64,000 nt of DNA. Origin: Bog-473 sp963743785 (GTDB lineage Bacteria; Actinomycetota; Acidimicrobiia; Acidimicrobiales; RAAP-2). The DNA lies in NCBI GenBank assembly GCA_963743785.1, contig CAVURD010000031.1, forward strand, positions 1 through 64,000, written 5' to 3'. Numbering within the stretch: the stretch's first letter is position 1; each line of letters opens with the position of its first letter. Position numbers and translations under genes: made by a program. Shown here piece by piece: positions 55,380-64,000 of this stretch. Under the pieces are notes generated by a model that made no database searches, was not told the DNA's origin, and saw only the letters and a list, made by a program, of their open reading frames with translations.

Positions 55380-56240
55380 TCAGCACGGTCTGCGAATGCG
55401 GAGTCTGTTGTCTGATAGCGCCGCGCTGAAGCGACCTTCGGGAGACACGTCGAGCAGGAGGCTACGAAGGTCCCGGATGAAATCATCCACGCGGTCTCCG
55501 AAGAGGTGGGGTGCGGTTGATGAGGTAGAGAGAACCCAGGCGACCACGTCCTCGACCGATCGCTCAAGGACCCGGTCGTCGGGGACGACCACGAGCTCCT
55601 CGGGCGCGAACCCGGCGGCCTGGAACACCGCGTCCTCCCCATCGGGCGAGGTGTTCCGGAACCCCTGACCGGCTCGGCGGTCGGGACCGAGCCAGCGTCG
55701 ACGCAGCTCATCAATGGCCACCTCGGGTATTGGTGGGTATGGCCCGCTCGGCGGCACATGGTTCGGCGGGTTCGTGTGCCAAAGGTCGACTTGGACGACA
55801 ACGCCATTGGGATCAAGCATCTCCCGCACGGCGGAGGCCACCCGGGGCCGGTCCATCCAGTGGAACGACTGGGCGAAGCTGATGACTCGAAAGGCGCCAA
55901 GGGATCCGGGGAGATCCTCGGCCCGCATCCGGATCCAGCTGGCATTGGTGATGTGTTCCTCCGCGCCGGCGCGATGGGCCTCAGCCAGCATTCCGGGATC
56001 GGGGTCGAGTCCAACGACGCTCTCGAAGAAGTGGGCGAAGAGCAGCGCGGCGGTGCCTGGCCCGCAACCGACGTCGAGGAGGCGACCGCGCCCATCGAGG
56101 TGGAGGTGGTCTGCGAGAGCGTCGGCCAGAGCCGGTGCATATGGTTTACGACCCTGCCGGTAGTAGGCGGCGGTGCCCTCGAACACCGTCTCGTCCCAGG
56201 CCCAGTCCTGCCACCGATGGCGCGTCTGTCCGTCCGCCAT
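55380..56240 (-). CDS. class I SAM-dependent methyltransferase
   Basis: 286 residues. RLLDVGCGPGTAALLFAHFF (motif I), VVGLDPDPGMLAEAHRAG and FAQSFHWMDRP fit the Methyltransf_11 type with the F-H-W-M-D motif common in actinobacterial paralogues. Substrate unknown. The 230 bases to the VOC gene and the ~210 bases upstream show nothing further. Confidence 0.88.
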   Translation of the reverse strand: MADGQTRHRWQDWAWDETVFEGTAAYYRQGRKPYAPALADALADHLHLDGRGRLLDVGCGPGTAALLFAHFFESVVGLDPDPGMLAEAHRAGAEEHITNASWIRMRAEDLPGSLGAFRVISFAQSFHWMDRPRVASAVREMLDPNGVVVQVDLWHTNPPNHVPPSGPYPPIPEVAIDELRRRWLGPDRRAGQGFRNTSPDGEDAVFQAAGFAPEELVVVPDDRVLERSVEDVVAWVLSTSSTAPHLFGDRVDDFIRDLRSLLLDVSPEGRFSAALSDNRLRIRRPC

Positions 56241-56454
56241 CTGCTCAGTGTGGCAGACCTCTCATGGCGATGGTGAGCCAGCGTGACGGAGCTGGGCACG
56301 TTGGTCGACTCACCGAAAGGCGGGCATCCGGAGCCGCAATCCCGCAGAGGGTCAAGACTGAAGGCAGGTCGTAGACCCGGTTTCGCACCACCCTCCTCAC
56401 CGAGGGGCCTGCCCGGGTAACGCGCTCGCCCCGTGCGCCGCATGCGTCACGGGA

Positions 56455-56865
56455 CTATCGGATCGTGGACCGTCGGAGGCGTCTCCACCGGCGCGAGACG
56501 TGGACGGCCAGGTACACGACGAGCACGGCAGACGAGGTCAGGTGCCACCTGTCGAATGGCTGTGGGAGGGGGAGGAGCAGAGGAGCCCCCCGGCCCCAGT
56601 CGAGGATCCCTGAAACCACGACATTGATCGTGACGAAGGTGAGGATCGCATCCGACGCCAGGAGACGTAACTCGCGCTCGACCCGTGGGCGCAAGCGCAT
56701 GAGCTGCGCGAGCATCCGAGCAATCCGGTGGCGACGCTGTGCCAGGTGGACAACGACCAGGCCGGCGAAGGCCAGCCCCACGTCCGCATGGATGGCGTTC
56801 CGGACGTGGAGGAGTTGCAGGGTCCCCAGTGCCGCCGCGAGGAAGGCCAGGAGGCCAAGGTGCAC
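56455..56865 (-). CDS. multi-helix membrane protein, cytochrome-b561/DUF4405-like
   Basis: 136 residues if begun at GTG 56865. Four hydrophobic helices carry regularly placed His: HLGLLAFLAAALGTLQLLHV, IHADVGLAFAGLVVVHLAQ, LTFVTINVVVSGIL and WHLTSSAVLVVYLAVHVSRR. Paired His on opposite helices suggests haem b. A better start (ATG 56969 after AGGTGACGTCC) lies in a different frame, so an indel near 56880 may separate the true N-terminus. Confidence 0.6.
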   Translation of the reverse strand: MHLGLLAFLAAALGTLQLLHVRNAIHADVGLAFAGLVVVHLAQRRHRIARMLAQLMRLRPRVERELRLLASDAILTFVTINVVVSGILDWGRGAPLLLPLPQPFDRWHLTSSAVLVVYLAVHVSRRWRRLRRSTIR

Positions 56866-57064
56866 GAGCCAGCGAGACCTGGCACGCCACGCGGTCCGCG
56901 ATCGGGCCGGTCGTTCGGCCGTGGCGCCGAGCGGCCCGCCCTTGCGCAGCTCCTGGGTTCTCGGTATCCATGGACGTCACCTTTCAATCTGGGTGGTCAG
57001 GTCTCCGACCGCACGGCGCTCGCCTACGCATCCCGGAGGTCGTCACCGCTGCTTGGAGGGAGGG

Positions 57065-57754
57065 CTACGGCGGGCTCACGTAGCCGGCCAAGACGGAGTC
57101 GCCGTTACCGGCGTCGGCCATCGCCTGGTCGGTCCCGGTCTCGACGACGGAGAACCCGGTCCTATCGCCGTCCCCGTTCACCACGTCCGGGCCCGGCTGG
57201 CCGGGCGGGTCGTCGGTGACGATCGCCACGTGCACGGCCGACGGGTCTGCCCCGAGCGAGAGGCCGTAGACCGCCACGTCGCCCGGCGAAGCGACGTATC
57301 CGCTCGTCGCCGGGTGCCATTCGCCGTTGGCGACCCCCCACTCGTAGAAGCTGACGGCGCCGCCGTTGATCTCTCCCGGGGCCGTAGCCGTAGGTGAACT
57401 GCACTCCGGCCTCCTGCCAGGCCCAGGCGGCGAAGTCGGCGCACCACTCCTCGGCCTTCTCGCCGCTCGGGCAGCCCGCCGTGCCGGCGTCCCAGTAGGC
57501 GCTGAACTTGTTGCAGTAGGAGTTGGAGGGTTCGGTGCGGTACCCGACCTGGCTCTCGGCGATGGCCACGATGCGCTGGGGCACGCTCAAGCCGGCGAGG
57601 GTGGCCTCGCTCGGCACCGGGAAGGAATCGGTGTTCCCGACACCGCGTGCAGGGTCGCCACCAGGATGATCACGACCGCGCCGGCCCCGAGGATGAGCCC
57701 GAACCGGCGCCGTGCCTTTGCGCGGTCGACGCGACCGCAGGGCGCCCCCGCCAC
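57065..57754 (-). pseudogene. membrane-anchored CHAP-domain protein, two frameshifts
   Basis: From about GTG 57754: RRRFGLILGAGAVVIILVA (membrane anchor). A shift near 57640 gives IVAIAESQVGYRTEPSNSYCNKFSAYW and EEWCADFAAWAWQEAGV, with the catalytic Cys of a CHAP peptidase/amidase. After a second shift near 57378 come DVAVYGLSLG and SAVHVAIVTDD with the catalytic His. All parts of a cell-wall amidase are present in order but in three frames. Breaks lie in G/C runs. Confidence 0.6.
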
Positions 57755-57985
57755 GCAGCTCGGCGTTGGAAGCGTGTTCTACCGCCAAGGGCGGCCGCTG
57801 CGGCCCACGCCGCGGGTACGCCGAATCGAGCCCACGGGATGATCGGTCGCCCTGCCCCTCCATCGGGCGCCGGGGCGATGCGCCCACGAGCCCTCTGCTC
57901 GGCGCCGAGACCCGCCTGGTCACCAAACGACGTCCTTCGTCCCGGTCGAGCGGTTGTCGACCCAGTCGGTTCGGCTCATGACGTC

Positions 57986-59051
57986 TCAGGTTGCCCGGCG
58001 CCGGACCAGCCACACGGTCACGGCGATGAGCAGCACCGACAGCGCGAGCAGCCAGCCGCCCTCGATCCACTGGAACGGCCAGAACCGGCTGGCCGGCTGG
58101 TAGGTGGTCCATTGCGTGTAGCCGTGCTGGACGAGGTACTGCCACGCGTCCGAGCGACTCGGGACCCCGCCTTTCCCGGGGAACTGGTGTCCCCTGGAGG
58201 ACCTGGTCGAGCGCCGACTGGCTGGCCGGCTGGCCGCCCTTGGTCGTCCACTGCTGGCTGATGATCCACGCCGAACCGGGCACGTTCAGATTGCTGGTGA
58301 CCAGCGGCGCCAGGTAGTGCTGGCGCAGGAACCCCCCGGCTGCGACGGCGAGCCCGGCGTAGACGGCCAGGGTGGCGACGATCGCCGGGACGACCCGGCG
58401 GATGAGCATGCCGGCCAAGGCGCCGATCGCGAAGGCGGCCAGGGTCCAGGCGGCGAACGAGACCCCGCGCAGGTCGAACAGGCCGGAGGCGAACGGGGAC
58501 GCCTCGAGCGTGACCTCCTTGGAGATGGACAGGGCCTGGCTGCCCGCGGGGAAGTACGGCTGGTAGTACCAGGAGAACAGCACGCTGATGGCTCCGGCCG
58601 CGGCGGTCACCGCGACCGCGAGCACGACCAGCTTGGCGAGCGTCCAGCGCCACCGCCCCAAGCCCTGGGTCCAGGCGTAGCGGAAGGTGCCGCTCTCGAG
58701 CTCACGGGCCAGCACCGGCGCCCCGACGAACGCCCCGATCAGTGCGGGCACTACCTGCAGAATGAGGCCGTTGGACAGAAATCCGTTGATGCCATTGAAG
58801 TTGTTGACCAGGTCACCGCAGGCGATGGAACCTGCCGGGTGGCAGGCGGTCGCGGCGGCGTAGGCGTGGTGCAGCTGAAGGCCGGCGAGCCACAGGTACA
58901 CGGCCAGCGCGCCCAGCAGCGCGGCCACGCCGGTCAGCGCGGTGCGGTGCTGGCGCCAGGTGACCCAGGCCATCCGCCGCCATGGCAGCGGCCGCAAGCC
59001 CGCGTCGTCCTCTTGACGGGCGGGCACGGTCGGAGCGGTCAGTACGGTCAT
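57986..59051 (-). pseudogene. ABC transporter permease, one frameshift near the 3' end
   Basis: From ATG 59051: MTVLTAPTVPARQED, then WRQHRTALTGVAALLGALAVYLW, FVGAPVLARELESGTFRYAW, LAKLVVLAVAVTAAAGAISV and further helices as in six-helix ABC-2-type permeases. Near 58175 the frame shifts; the following frame reads DAWQYLVQHGYTQWTTYQPASRF and a last helix GGWLLALSVLLIAVTVWLV, stopping at 57986. Its start overlaps the ATPase stop (ATGA), so the two were designed as one operon. Confidence 0.7.
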
Positions 59052-59960
59052 CCCGTCACCTCCGACGGTTCGGCGCCCCGGGCGCGGGCCGGGCCCGGGC
59101 AGCGCCGCGGCGTCCGGTTCACGGAGGTAGGCGAGAGCGAGTTCTTCCAGGCCGACCGGATGCGCCTCCCAGCCCGGCGGGACCGGATCGTCCGCGGTGG
59201 CCCGGACCAGCAGGTGCGCCTGGGCCTCGCCACGGCGGATATGCACCACCGGCCGTTCGGCATAGGTCGCGGCCTCGGCGGCCGGGCCGGTGAGCACGCG
59301 GTGGCCGGCGAGCAGGTCATCGACCTCGCCGGCCATCTGCACCCGGCCTCGCGACAGCACGATGAGGTAGTCGGCCACCCGCTCGAGCTCGGTGAGCACG
59401 TGCGAGGACAGCAGCACCGACACGCCGTCGTCGACGGCCGCCGTCAGCACCGTGGCCATGAAGTCGTGCCGGGCGATCGGGTCGAGCATCGCCACCGGCT
59501 CATCGAGCACGAGCAGCCGCGGATGCCGGGCCAGCGCCAGGGTCAGCGCCAGCTGCGCCTGCTGGCCCCCCGACAATTTGCCCGCCTTGCGCTTGAGCGG
59601 GATACCCAGCTCGCCGAGCCGGCCCTCGGCGTAGGACTGGTCGAAGTGCCGGTTCAGGTTGCGGGTCAGGTGCAGCATGTCGGCGGCCGACAGGTTCTTG
59701 TACAGCGGCGTGTCCTGGGCGACGAACCCGATGCCGTCCAGGGCGGCGAGCGACCCGGGCGGACGGCCGCCGAGCACGGTGAGGCCGCCCTCGGACGGCG
59801 CCGAAAGGCCGACCGCCAGGTTCAGCAGCGTGCTCTTGCCGGCGCCGTTCGGACCAACCAGCGCGGCCACGTGTCCTTCGGGAATGGCGAGGGAGCACTC
59901 GCGCAGCGCCCGAGTGCGGCCGTAGCGCTTGCCCAGGCCGGTTGCCTCGATGACGTTCAT
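59048..59960 (-). CDS. ABC transporter ATP-binding protein
   Basis: About 304 residues from ATG 59960. Walker A LVGPNGAGKSTLLNL, Q-loop in FVAQDTPLYK, signature LSGGQQAQLALTLAL, Walker B LLVLDEPVAMLDP and the H-loop LLSSHVLTEL are all intact. The intended stop is TGA at 59048-59050, overlapping the permease ATG. As written, an indel near 59090 (C/G run) makes the frame read on into the permease as one long ORF. The ATP-binding domain itself is unaffected. Confidence 0.85.
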
Positions 59961-60484
59961 GCAACGCCCTCCGTTTCGCCGTCGGCCGCGCCGCCGCGGG
60001 TGCCCGTCCCGCTGCGGCGCTCATAGAAATCCCGCAGCTCACTGGCGACGAGCGCCACGATCCCGTTCTCGTCCAGCCCCGCCGCGTCTGCCTTGGCCAG
60101 CCAGCCGTGCAGGGAACGCCGAAGTCCGGTCAGCTCTGGGAGCGCGACCTGGTTGAGGGTGGCCAAGATGAACGTGCCCTGGCCGGGCCGCCCGACGATG
60201 AGGCCCTTGGTCTCGAGCTCGCGGTAGGCCTTGGACACCGTGTTCGGGTTGATGGCCAGCGAGGCGACCACGTCCCGGACCTTGGGCAGTTGGTCGCCGG
60301 GCTTGAGGTAGCCGAGACGCAGGGCGTGCTCGACCTGGTGGACGAGCTGCAGGTAGGTCGGCACACCCGAGGCGGGGTCGAGCCGGAACTCGATCGGCGA
60401 CACCGGACCGCTGGCCCGCGCCGGGGGATGCGCGTTCGCTTCGACGGCGAGTCTTTGCGTCGTTGTCCTATTGTCATAAGACAA
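59957..60484 (-). CDS. GntR-family regulator, YtrA type
   Basis: Up to 175 residues from TTG 60484; GTG 60403 (VSPIEFRLDPASGVPTYLQLVHQV) is where homologues usually begin. The winged helix is YLKPGDQLPKVRDVVASLAINPNTVSKAYRELE with wing IVGRPGQGTFI. A short C-terminal helical part follows (LHGWLAKADAAGLDENGIVALV). YtrA regulators repress the ABC transporter genes downstream; here the stop overlaps the ATPase start. Promoter and palindrome lie at its start. Confidence 0.9.
   Translation of the reverse strand: MSYDNRTTTQRLAVEANAHPPARASGPVSPIEFRLDPASGVPTYLQLVHQVEHALRLGYLKPGDQLPKVRDVVASLAINPNTVSKAYRELETKGLIVGRPGQGTFILATLNQVALPELTGLRRSLHGWLAKADAAGLDENGIVALVASELRDFYERRSGTGTRGGAADGETEGVA
60471..60484. 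promoter_or_regulatory. candidate YtrA-type operator
   Basis: TTGTC-ATAA-GACAA, a perfect palindrome with 5-base arms at the expected transcription start of the regulator/ABC operon. Binding there would block the promoter, the usual autorepression scheme of the family. Confidence 0.55.
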
Positions 60485-60512
60485 GCCTAGAGAAGGCGCA
60501 TCGTTGTGTCAA
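60484..60512 (-). promoter_or_regulatory. sigma-70-type promoter of the GntR-ABC operon
   Basis: On the minus strand: TTGACA (60507-60512), 17-base spacer, TAGGCT (60484-60489). The -35 is a perfect consensus. Transcription would start in or just after the palindrome, leaving a very short leader if the early start is used, or about 75 bases if GTG 60403 is used. Confidence 0.6.
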
Positions 60513-60686
60513 CGCCAGAGGAAACCGAAGCGGAAGTCGCCCCCGTCGCCCACGGCGAACCGGGCGTGGAACGCCCGGCCAAAGAGGGCGTTGATCAACT
60601 CCTTCTTAGGCGAAGCCCGGACCCGCACGGTGGCGGCGGCGAACGACAAGGCCACGGCGCGGCGGGACAAACCGCTGCGGAGCTGA

Positions 60687-60923
60687 TCAGAGATTGACCA
60701 CGGGGCACGTGATGGTGCGGGTGATGCCTTCGATCAACTGCAGTTGGCCGACCACCAGGCGGCCGAGCTCGTCAATTGAGCCAGCCTCGGTGCGGGCGAT
60801 GACGTCATAAGGGCCGGTCACGTCCTCGGCCAGGACCACCCCGTCGATCTCGCCCATCCGTCGTGCCACATCGACCGACCGCCCAACTTCGGTCTGAACG
60901 AGCACGTACGCGTGGACGGTCAT
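60687..60923 (-). CDS. stand-alone Lrp/AsnC ligand-binding domain protein
   Basis: 78 residues from ATG 60923. MTVHAYVLVQTEVGRSVDVARRM, VVLAEDVTGPYDVIARTEAGSI and ITRTITCPVVN are the RAM (AsnC_trans_reg) beta-alpha-beta fold, with no helix-turn-helix. Such single-domain proteins bind amino acids and can form mixed oligomers with full Lrp proteins. It is divergent from an MFS-type transporter 21 bases away. Confidence 0.87.
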   Translation of the reverse strand: MTVHAYVLVQTEVGRSVDVARRMGEIDGVVLAEDVTGPYDVIARTEAGSIDELGRLVVGQLQLIEGITRTITCPVVNL

Positions 60924-60944
60924 GGCACACCGTACATTGGCGTC

Positions 60945-62288
60945 ATGCCGATGGCCCCGAGGATCGAGCAGTTCCGGGACCTCGTCCGACAGGCGTGGGC
61001 CGACCTCGTTGATCAGGCGAATCCGGTCGGTCGCCTCTCCCTCGTCCAGATCTGCATGTCCGCCGGCGCCACCTTGGTCACCATCTCGCTGGCTGGTTCC
61101 CTGTTCTTCTCCATCTCGCCCAATGAGGCAAAGAGCAAGGTCCTCTTCTACCTGCTCTTCACCTTGGCTCCCTTCGCCGTCATCTCGCCCCTCCTCGGTC
61201 CCCTCATCGACCGGAGCCGGGGAGCCCGCCGGGCCATGGTCGTCTTCGCCGCGGTCGGCCAAGCCGTCATCTGCCCCTTTATGGCGCGTGATGTCCACAG
61301 CCTGCTGCTCTTTCCCGAGGCGTTCTTGGTGTTGGTGTTCTCGAAGCTGTACGTGGTGACCAGAGGTGCCCTGGTGCCCGAGGTGTCGGCGCTCAGCGTT
61401 CCCGATGCCTCGGGCCAGCAGGCGGGCTACGCCACCCTCAACGCCCGGCTGACGCTCCTGGGCACGCTGGCCGGTTTCGCCATTTCGGTGCCCGGAGGGA
61501 TCATCTTGAAGTTGGGCGGGGCAGCCAGCGTCTTGGTGTTCTGCGCCTTCGTGTTCGTGGCGGCCGCGGTGTCCGGCTACCGGCTGCCGATCGTCGGGCA
61601 TCATCGACGAGGCAATCTGGCGAACCCGAACGCCAGGGCGGCCGAGGCTCCGAGTGCGACGTCGACGGTGGCTGCCACGCCGGTCGACGACCGACCCCCT
61701 GATGTGATCCGCCTGCAACCGGTCGCTCACCCCGAGGTGCTGCTCGGGCTCACCGCCATGTCGATCATCCGCGGCCTGCAGGGCTTCCAGATCTTCCTGC
61801 TGGCCTTCGGTCTCCGGCGGCTGCACGTGGGGCTCTACGTCTACGGTCTGGCCCTGGGCGCGGCCGGTATCGGGTCCATCGTCGGCCTGGCGCTGGTCGG
61901 CCGGTTGCGCGAGCGACTGAACGAGCAGCATTTGCTCCTGCTCTCCCTCTGGCTCATCGCCGTCTCGTCGGCCGGCGCGGCGGTATGGGGCACGTTGGTC
62001 GCTCAGGTCGGGCTGGCCTTCCTGGTCGGGCTGGCCGGGGCGGTGGCGCAACCATCGTTCGATGCCATGACCCAGCGCTACATCCCCCAATCGGCCCAGG
62101 GTCGGGCGTTCGCCCGCTTCGCCACGCGGCAGCAGCTGGTCTGGGTGTTGGGGGCGCTGATTCCGGTGGTGGTGGCGTTCACGCTGCCCCAAGGCGACGC
62201 CGTGATGGCCATACTGGCCGGGCTGGGTGGACTGACGTACGTGACCGGTCGGCGCGCCCTGCGGGCGCCGCGGGTGGCTCGGGGCTAG
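60945..62288 (+). CDS. MFS-type membrane transporter
   Basis: About 447 residues from ATG 60945. Roughly twelve hydrophobic segments; the loop 2-3 motif is LGPLIDRSRGARRAMVV (G-x(3)-D-R-x-x-R-R variant) and the mid-loop is a polar stretch of ~60 residues (HHRRGNLANPNARAAEAP). LYVYGLALGAAGIGSIVGLALVGRL begins the second half. Substrate unknown. Shares the intergenic region with the AsnC-type protein, a plausible sensor. Confidence 0.85.
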   Translation: MPMAPRIEQFRDLVRQAWADLVDQANPVGRLSLVQICMSAGATLVTISLAGSLFFSISPNEAKSKVLFYLLFTLAPFAVISPLLGPLIDRSRGARRAMVVFAAVGQAVICPFMARDVHSLLLFPEAFLVLVFSKLYVVTRGALVPEVSALSVPDASGQQAGYATLNARLTLLGTLAGFAISVPGGIILKLGGAASVLVFCAFVFVAAAVSGYRLPIVGHHRRGNLANPNARAAEAPSATSTVAATPVDDRPPDVIRLQPVAHPEVLLGLTAMSIIRGLQGFQIFLLAFGLRRLHVGLYVYGLALGAAGIGSIVGLALVGRLRERLNEQHLLLLSLWLIAVSSAGAAVWGTLVAQVGLAFLVGLAGAVAQPSFDAMTQRYIPQSAQGRAFARFATRQQLVWVLGALIPVVVAFTLPQGDAVMAILAGLGGLTYVTGRRALRAPRVARG

Positions 62289-62399
62289 GCCGCTTCGCTC
62301 TTCGTTCGCTAGCCCAGCGACTGCGAACGTTTGCCCGCTTTGGCTGTCACAGCCCCGGATCAGGCTCGGGGTGTGCCACGACAACGACAAGGAGAAAGG

Positions 62400-63748
62400 G
62401 TCCTCCACCGCACAGCCGGGTGGAGTTGCGGGTGACCCGGCCCAGCGCGAGCGGTGCTTCGCCTCTTGCGCTCGGGGGGTGACCTGTGGGCGGCCGTGCT
62501 CGAGCTCAACGCCCTGCGGCGCCGGCGCGGCGATGCGCCGGTCGTCAACTATCAGGAACTGTGCCGTGAGCTGTCCCGGGCCGGACCGGGCTGCGCGGGT
62601 GAGCTGTCGAGCACCGGGGCTCGTTCCATCCTGCGTCGCTACGCCGATGCCTGGTTCGCCGCCGCGGCCGCCCGCCGGGCCGGCGATGGCCGGGTCCATT
62701 TCCCGAGGCGCCGCAGGTCGTTGATGCCCTCTCGCTACTACGCCGGGACCTTTTCCCTTACAGGGCGGCACCTGATCTTGCCGACGGCCCGGGGGGCGGC
62801 GCCGTTGGCCCTGCGCCTCACCCGCGAGGTCCCCTATGACGAGTCCTCGGTGCGGTCGGTCACCCTGCTCAACTCGGGCCCCAAGCTTTGTAGATGTGAC
62901 GCCGAGGTTACCGGTCGCCTCCTATGTACGAAGGCACCGAACCCGACGCGGAGCGGGTGGCCGGCGTGGACCTCGGGATCATCCATCCCTTCGCCGTCGC
63001 CGGTGCAGGCACCGCGCTGGTGGTGTCGGGCCGGGCCATCCGAGCGGAGCACCGCCTGCACCTGGCCGAGAAGAAGGCCCGGGCCAGGGCTGTGGCAAGG
63101 CGGGCTCCGACAGAAGGGCCAGACCGGCTCGCGGCGCTGGCGCAAGTACCGGGCCACGACCAGGCGGCTCGAGCTACGCCACCGGCGCCGGGTAGCCCAG
63201 GGCAACCACGAAGCGGCCCGGGCCGTGATCGAGTTTGCCGTGGCGGCCGGCATCGGCACCCTCGCGATCGGCGATCCGAGGGGCCTGCTGACAAGAACGA
63301 CGCCGGGCGACGCCAGAACCTGGCCGTGTCCAACTGGCGGCCCGGACAGGCGATCGCGGCCCTCTCGGACAAGGCCCAACTGGCGGGCATCGTCATCGAA
63401 CTGGTCGACGAACGGGGGACGAGTTCGACCTGCCCGAGGTGCCAAGCCAAGGTGGCCAAGCCCAAGGGCCGACGGTTTTTCTGTAGCACCTGTGGACTGG
63501 AAGCCCACCGAGACGTGGTGGGCGCCGTCAACATCGCCTCGAGAGGGACTCGAGGTGGAGAGACCTTTGACCCGGACGGGTTGAAGGTCATGCACCGTCG
63601 AGCCGGCCGGCACTTGCCCGGCCGGACCCGGCGTGACCCGCGGCGAGTGAAGATGGATCGCCATCGTGGCTCCGTGGATCCCTGGCCGGCTGTGGCCCGC
63701 CCCGAGAACCTCGGGGAGTCGCTCGATCCGACCGCTTCCGCGGCCTGA
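62400..63748 (+). pseudogene. TnpB-type (IS200/IS605 family OrfB) RNA-guided nuclease gene, multiply frameshifted
   Basis: N-terminal segments lie in one frame (LWAAVLELNALRRRRGD, ARSILRRYADAW). Then, in another frame, VAGVDLGIIHPFAVAGAG carries the first RuvC Asp. The first frame resumes with WRKYRATTRRLELRHRRRVAQ and GIGTLAIGDPRGLL. A final shift gives AGIVIELVDERGTSSTCPRCQAKV and FFCSTCGLEAHRDVVGAVNIA, the zinc ribbon with the last catalytic Asp. At least three shifts are needed. No tnpA and no clear element ends were seen. Confidence 0.75.
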
Positions 63749-63800
63749 CGAGGAATCGCCGGCCCGAGCCACAAACGGGGCGAAGGTTGGGGGTTACAGC

Positions 63801-64000
63801 CTAGCCGAGACGCTCTTCGAGCTCGTTGACGGCCTTGGTCAAGGCGGCCGGGAGGCGATCGCCGAACTTGGCGAAGTGCTCACGGATGGAGGGCACTTCG
63901 GCCTTCCACTCGTCGCTGTCGACGCGCAGGAGCTCGGCCATGTCCTCTTTCGACACGTCGAGGCCGTCGACGTCGATGGCGTCGGGCGTCGGGATCCAGC
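63801..64000 (-). CDS. pckG: phosphoenolpyruvate carboxykinase (GTP), 3' end only
   Basis: The last ~66 codons of a gene running off the window. IPTPDAIDVDGLDVSKEDMA, LLRVDSDEWKAEVPSIREHFAKFGDRLP and a final ELEERLG match the C-terminal tail of GTP-dependent PEPCK. The catalytic part lies beyond 64000. Converts oxaloacetate to PEP in gluconeogenesis. Confidence 0.85.
   Translation of the reverse strand, partial: WIPTPDAIDVDGLDVSKEDMAELLRVDSDEWKAEVPSIREHFAKFGDRLPAALTKAVNELEERLG

Noticed and set aside
57162..59960. One 932-residue protein fusing ABC ATPase, permease and CHAP sequence
   Set aside because: The reading depends on indels. The ATPase stop and permease start overlap as ATGA in their proper frames, and the permease tail and CHAP parts continue better in other frames.
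60924..62771. Long minus-strand ORF running through the MFS transporter
   Set aside because: It is an antisense shadow of the transporter; only its last 78 codons, the AsnC-type domain, are a real gene.

Overview
The window is high-GC DNA with frequent GTG starts. It carries WhiB regulators, a Flp-type pilin, a mycothiol-type maleylpyruvate-isomerase-fold protein, group II truncated haemoglobins, LytR-CpsA-Psr proteins, a Rv1264-type adenylate cyclase and the end of a GTP-type PEP carboxykinase. This fits an actinobacterium. The mix would suit a soil or sediment Acidimicrobiia-like lineage, but that rank is inference. No rRNA, confident tRNA or CRISPR array was seen; the one RNA gene is rnpB.

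Layout. 1-9.9 kb: aldehyde dehydrogenase, a secreted protein divergent from an OmpR-type two-component system, a DinB-like protein, a large secreted CocE/NonD-type hydrolase ending in Ig-like modules, and a flavin monooxygenase. 10-13 kb: MBL hydrolase, Flp pilin, a phosphotransferase-gene fragment and a chloramphenicol-phosphotransferase-like kinase. 13.04-21.58 kb: a probable genomic island bounded by a 29-bp exact copy of the rnpB 3' end. It is full of orphan genes and relics (a WhiB relic that lost cysteines, a globin-cyclase composite relic, a frameshifted APH-like kinase, half of a YccF gene). Other island genes are a cupin, an internally duplicated secreted protein, a stand-alone ClpX-type zinc finger, an alpha/beta hydrolase and a short GntR regulator. 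21.6-28.2 kb: rnpB, xseA-xseB-MBL hydrolase-FAD reductase in one run, a secreted PQQ-like propeller with two near-identical Ig-like modules, and a TfoX-N protein.

28.3-33.9 kb: a RpiR regulator divergent from a COG4280-type membrane protein plus a small membrane protein, then a hydrolase, GNAT and START-like proteins, truncated haemoglobin and a small CxxC protein. 33.9-38.6 kb: a minus-strand glycerol operon (glpD, an AGPS-like flavoprotein, an FGGY glycerol-type kinase) with 4-bp gene overlaps. 38.8-42.3 kb: secreted HELTH metalloprotease, adenylate cyclase, methyltransferase. 42.4-51.6 kb: a 4.6-kb head-to-tail duplication (DUF3501-like fragment, whiB, LCP gene, acyl-CoA dehydrogenase, trpD). 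Only the second trpD is intact.

51.8-64 kb: a frameshifted galactokinase, CoA-transferase, broken GNAT, VOC protein, methyltransferase, a cytochrome-b-like membrane protein, a broken CHAP protein, a YtrA-type GntR/ABC transporter operon with a visible promoter and operator, an AsnC-type ligand domain divergent from an MFS transporter, a decayed TnpB, and the 3' end of pckG. Many genes after 51 kb carry single frameshifts in G/C runs. This is either local decay or residual assembly indels and should be checked against reads before calling pseudogenes.
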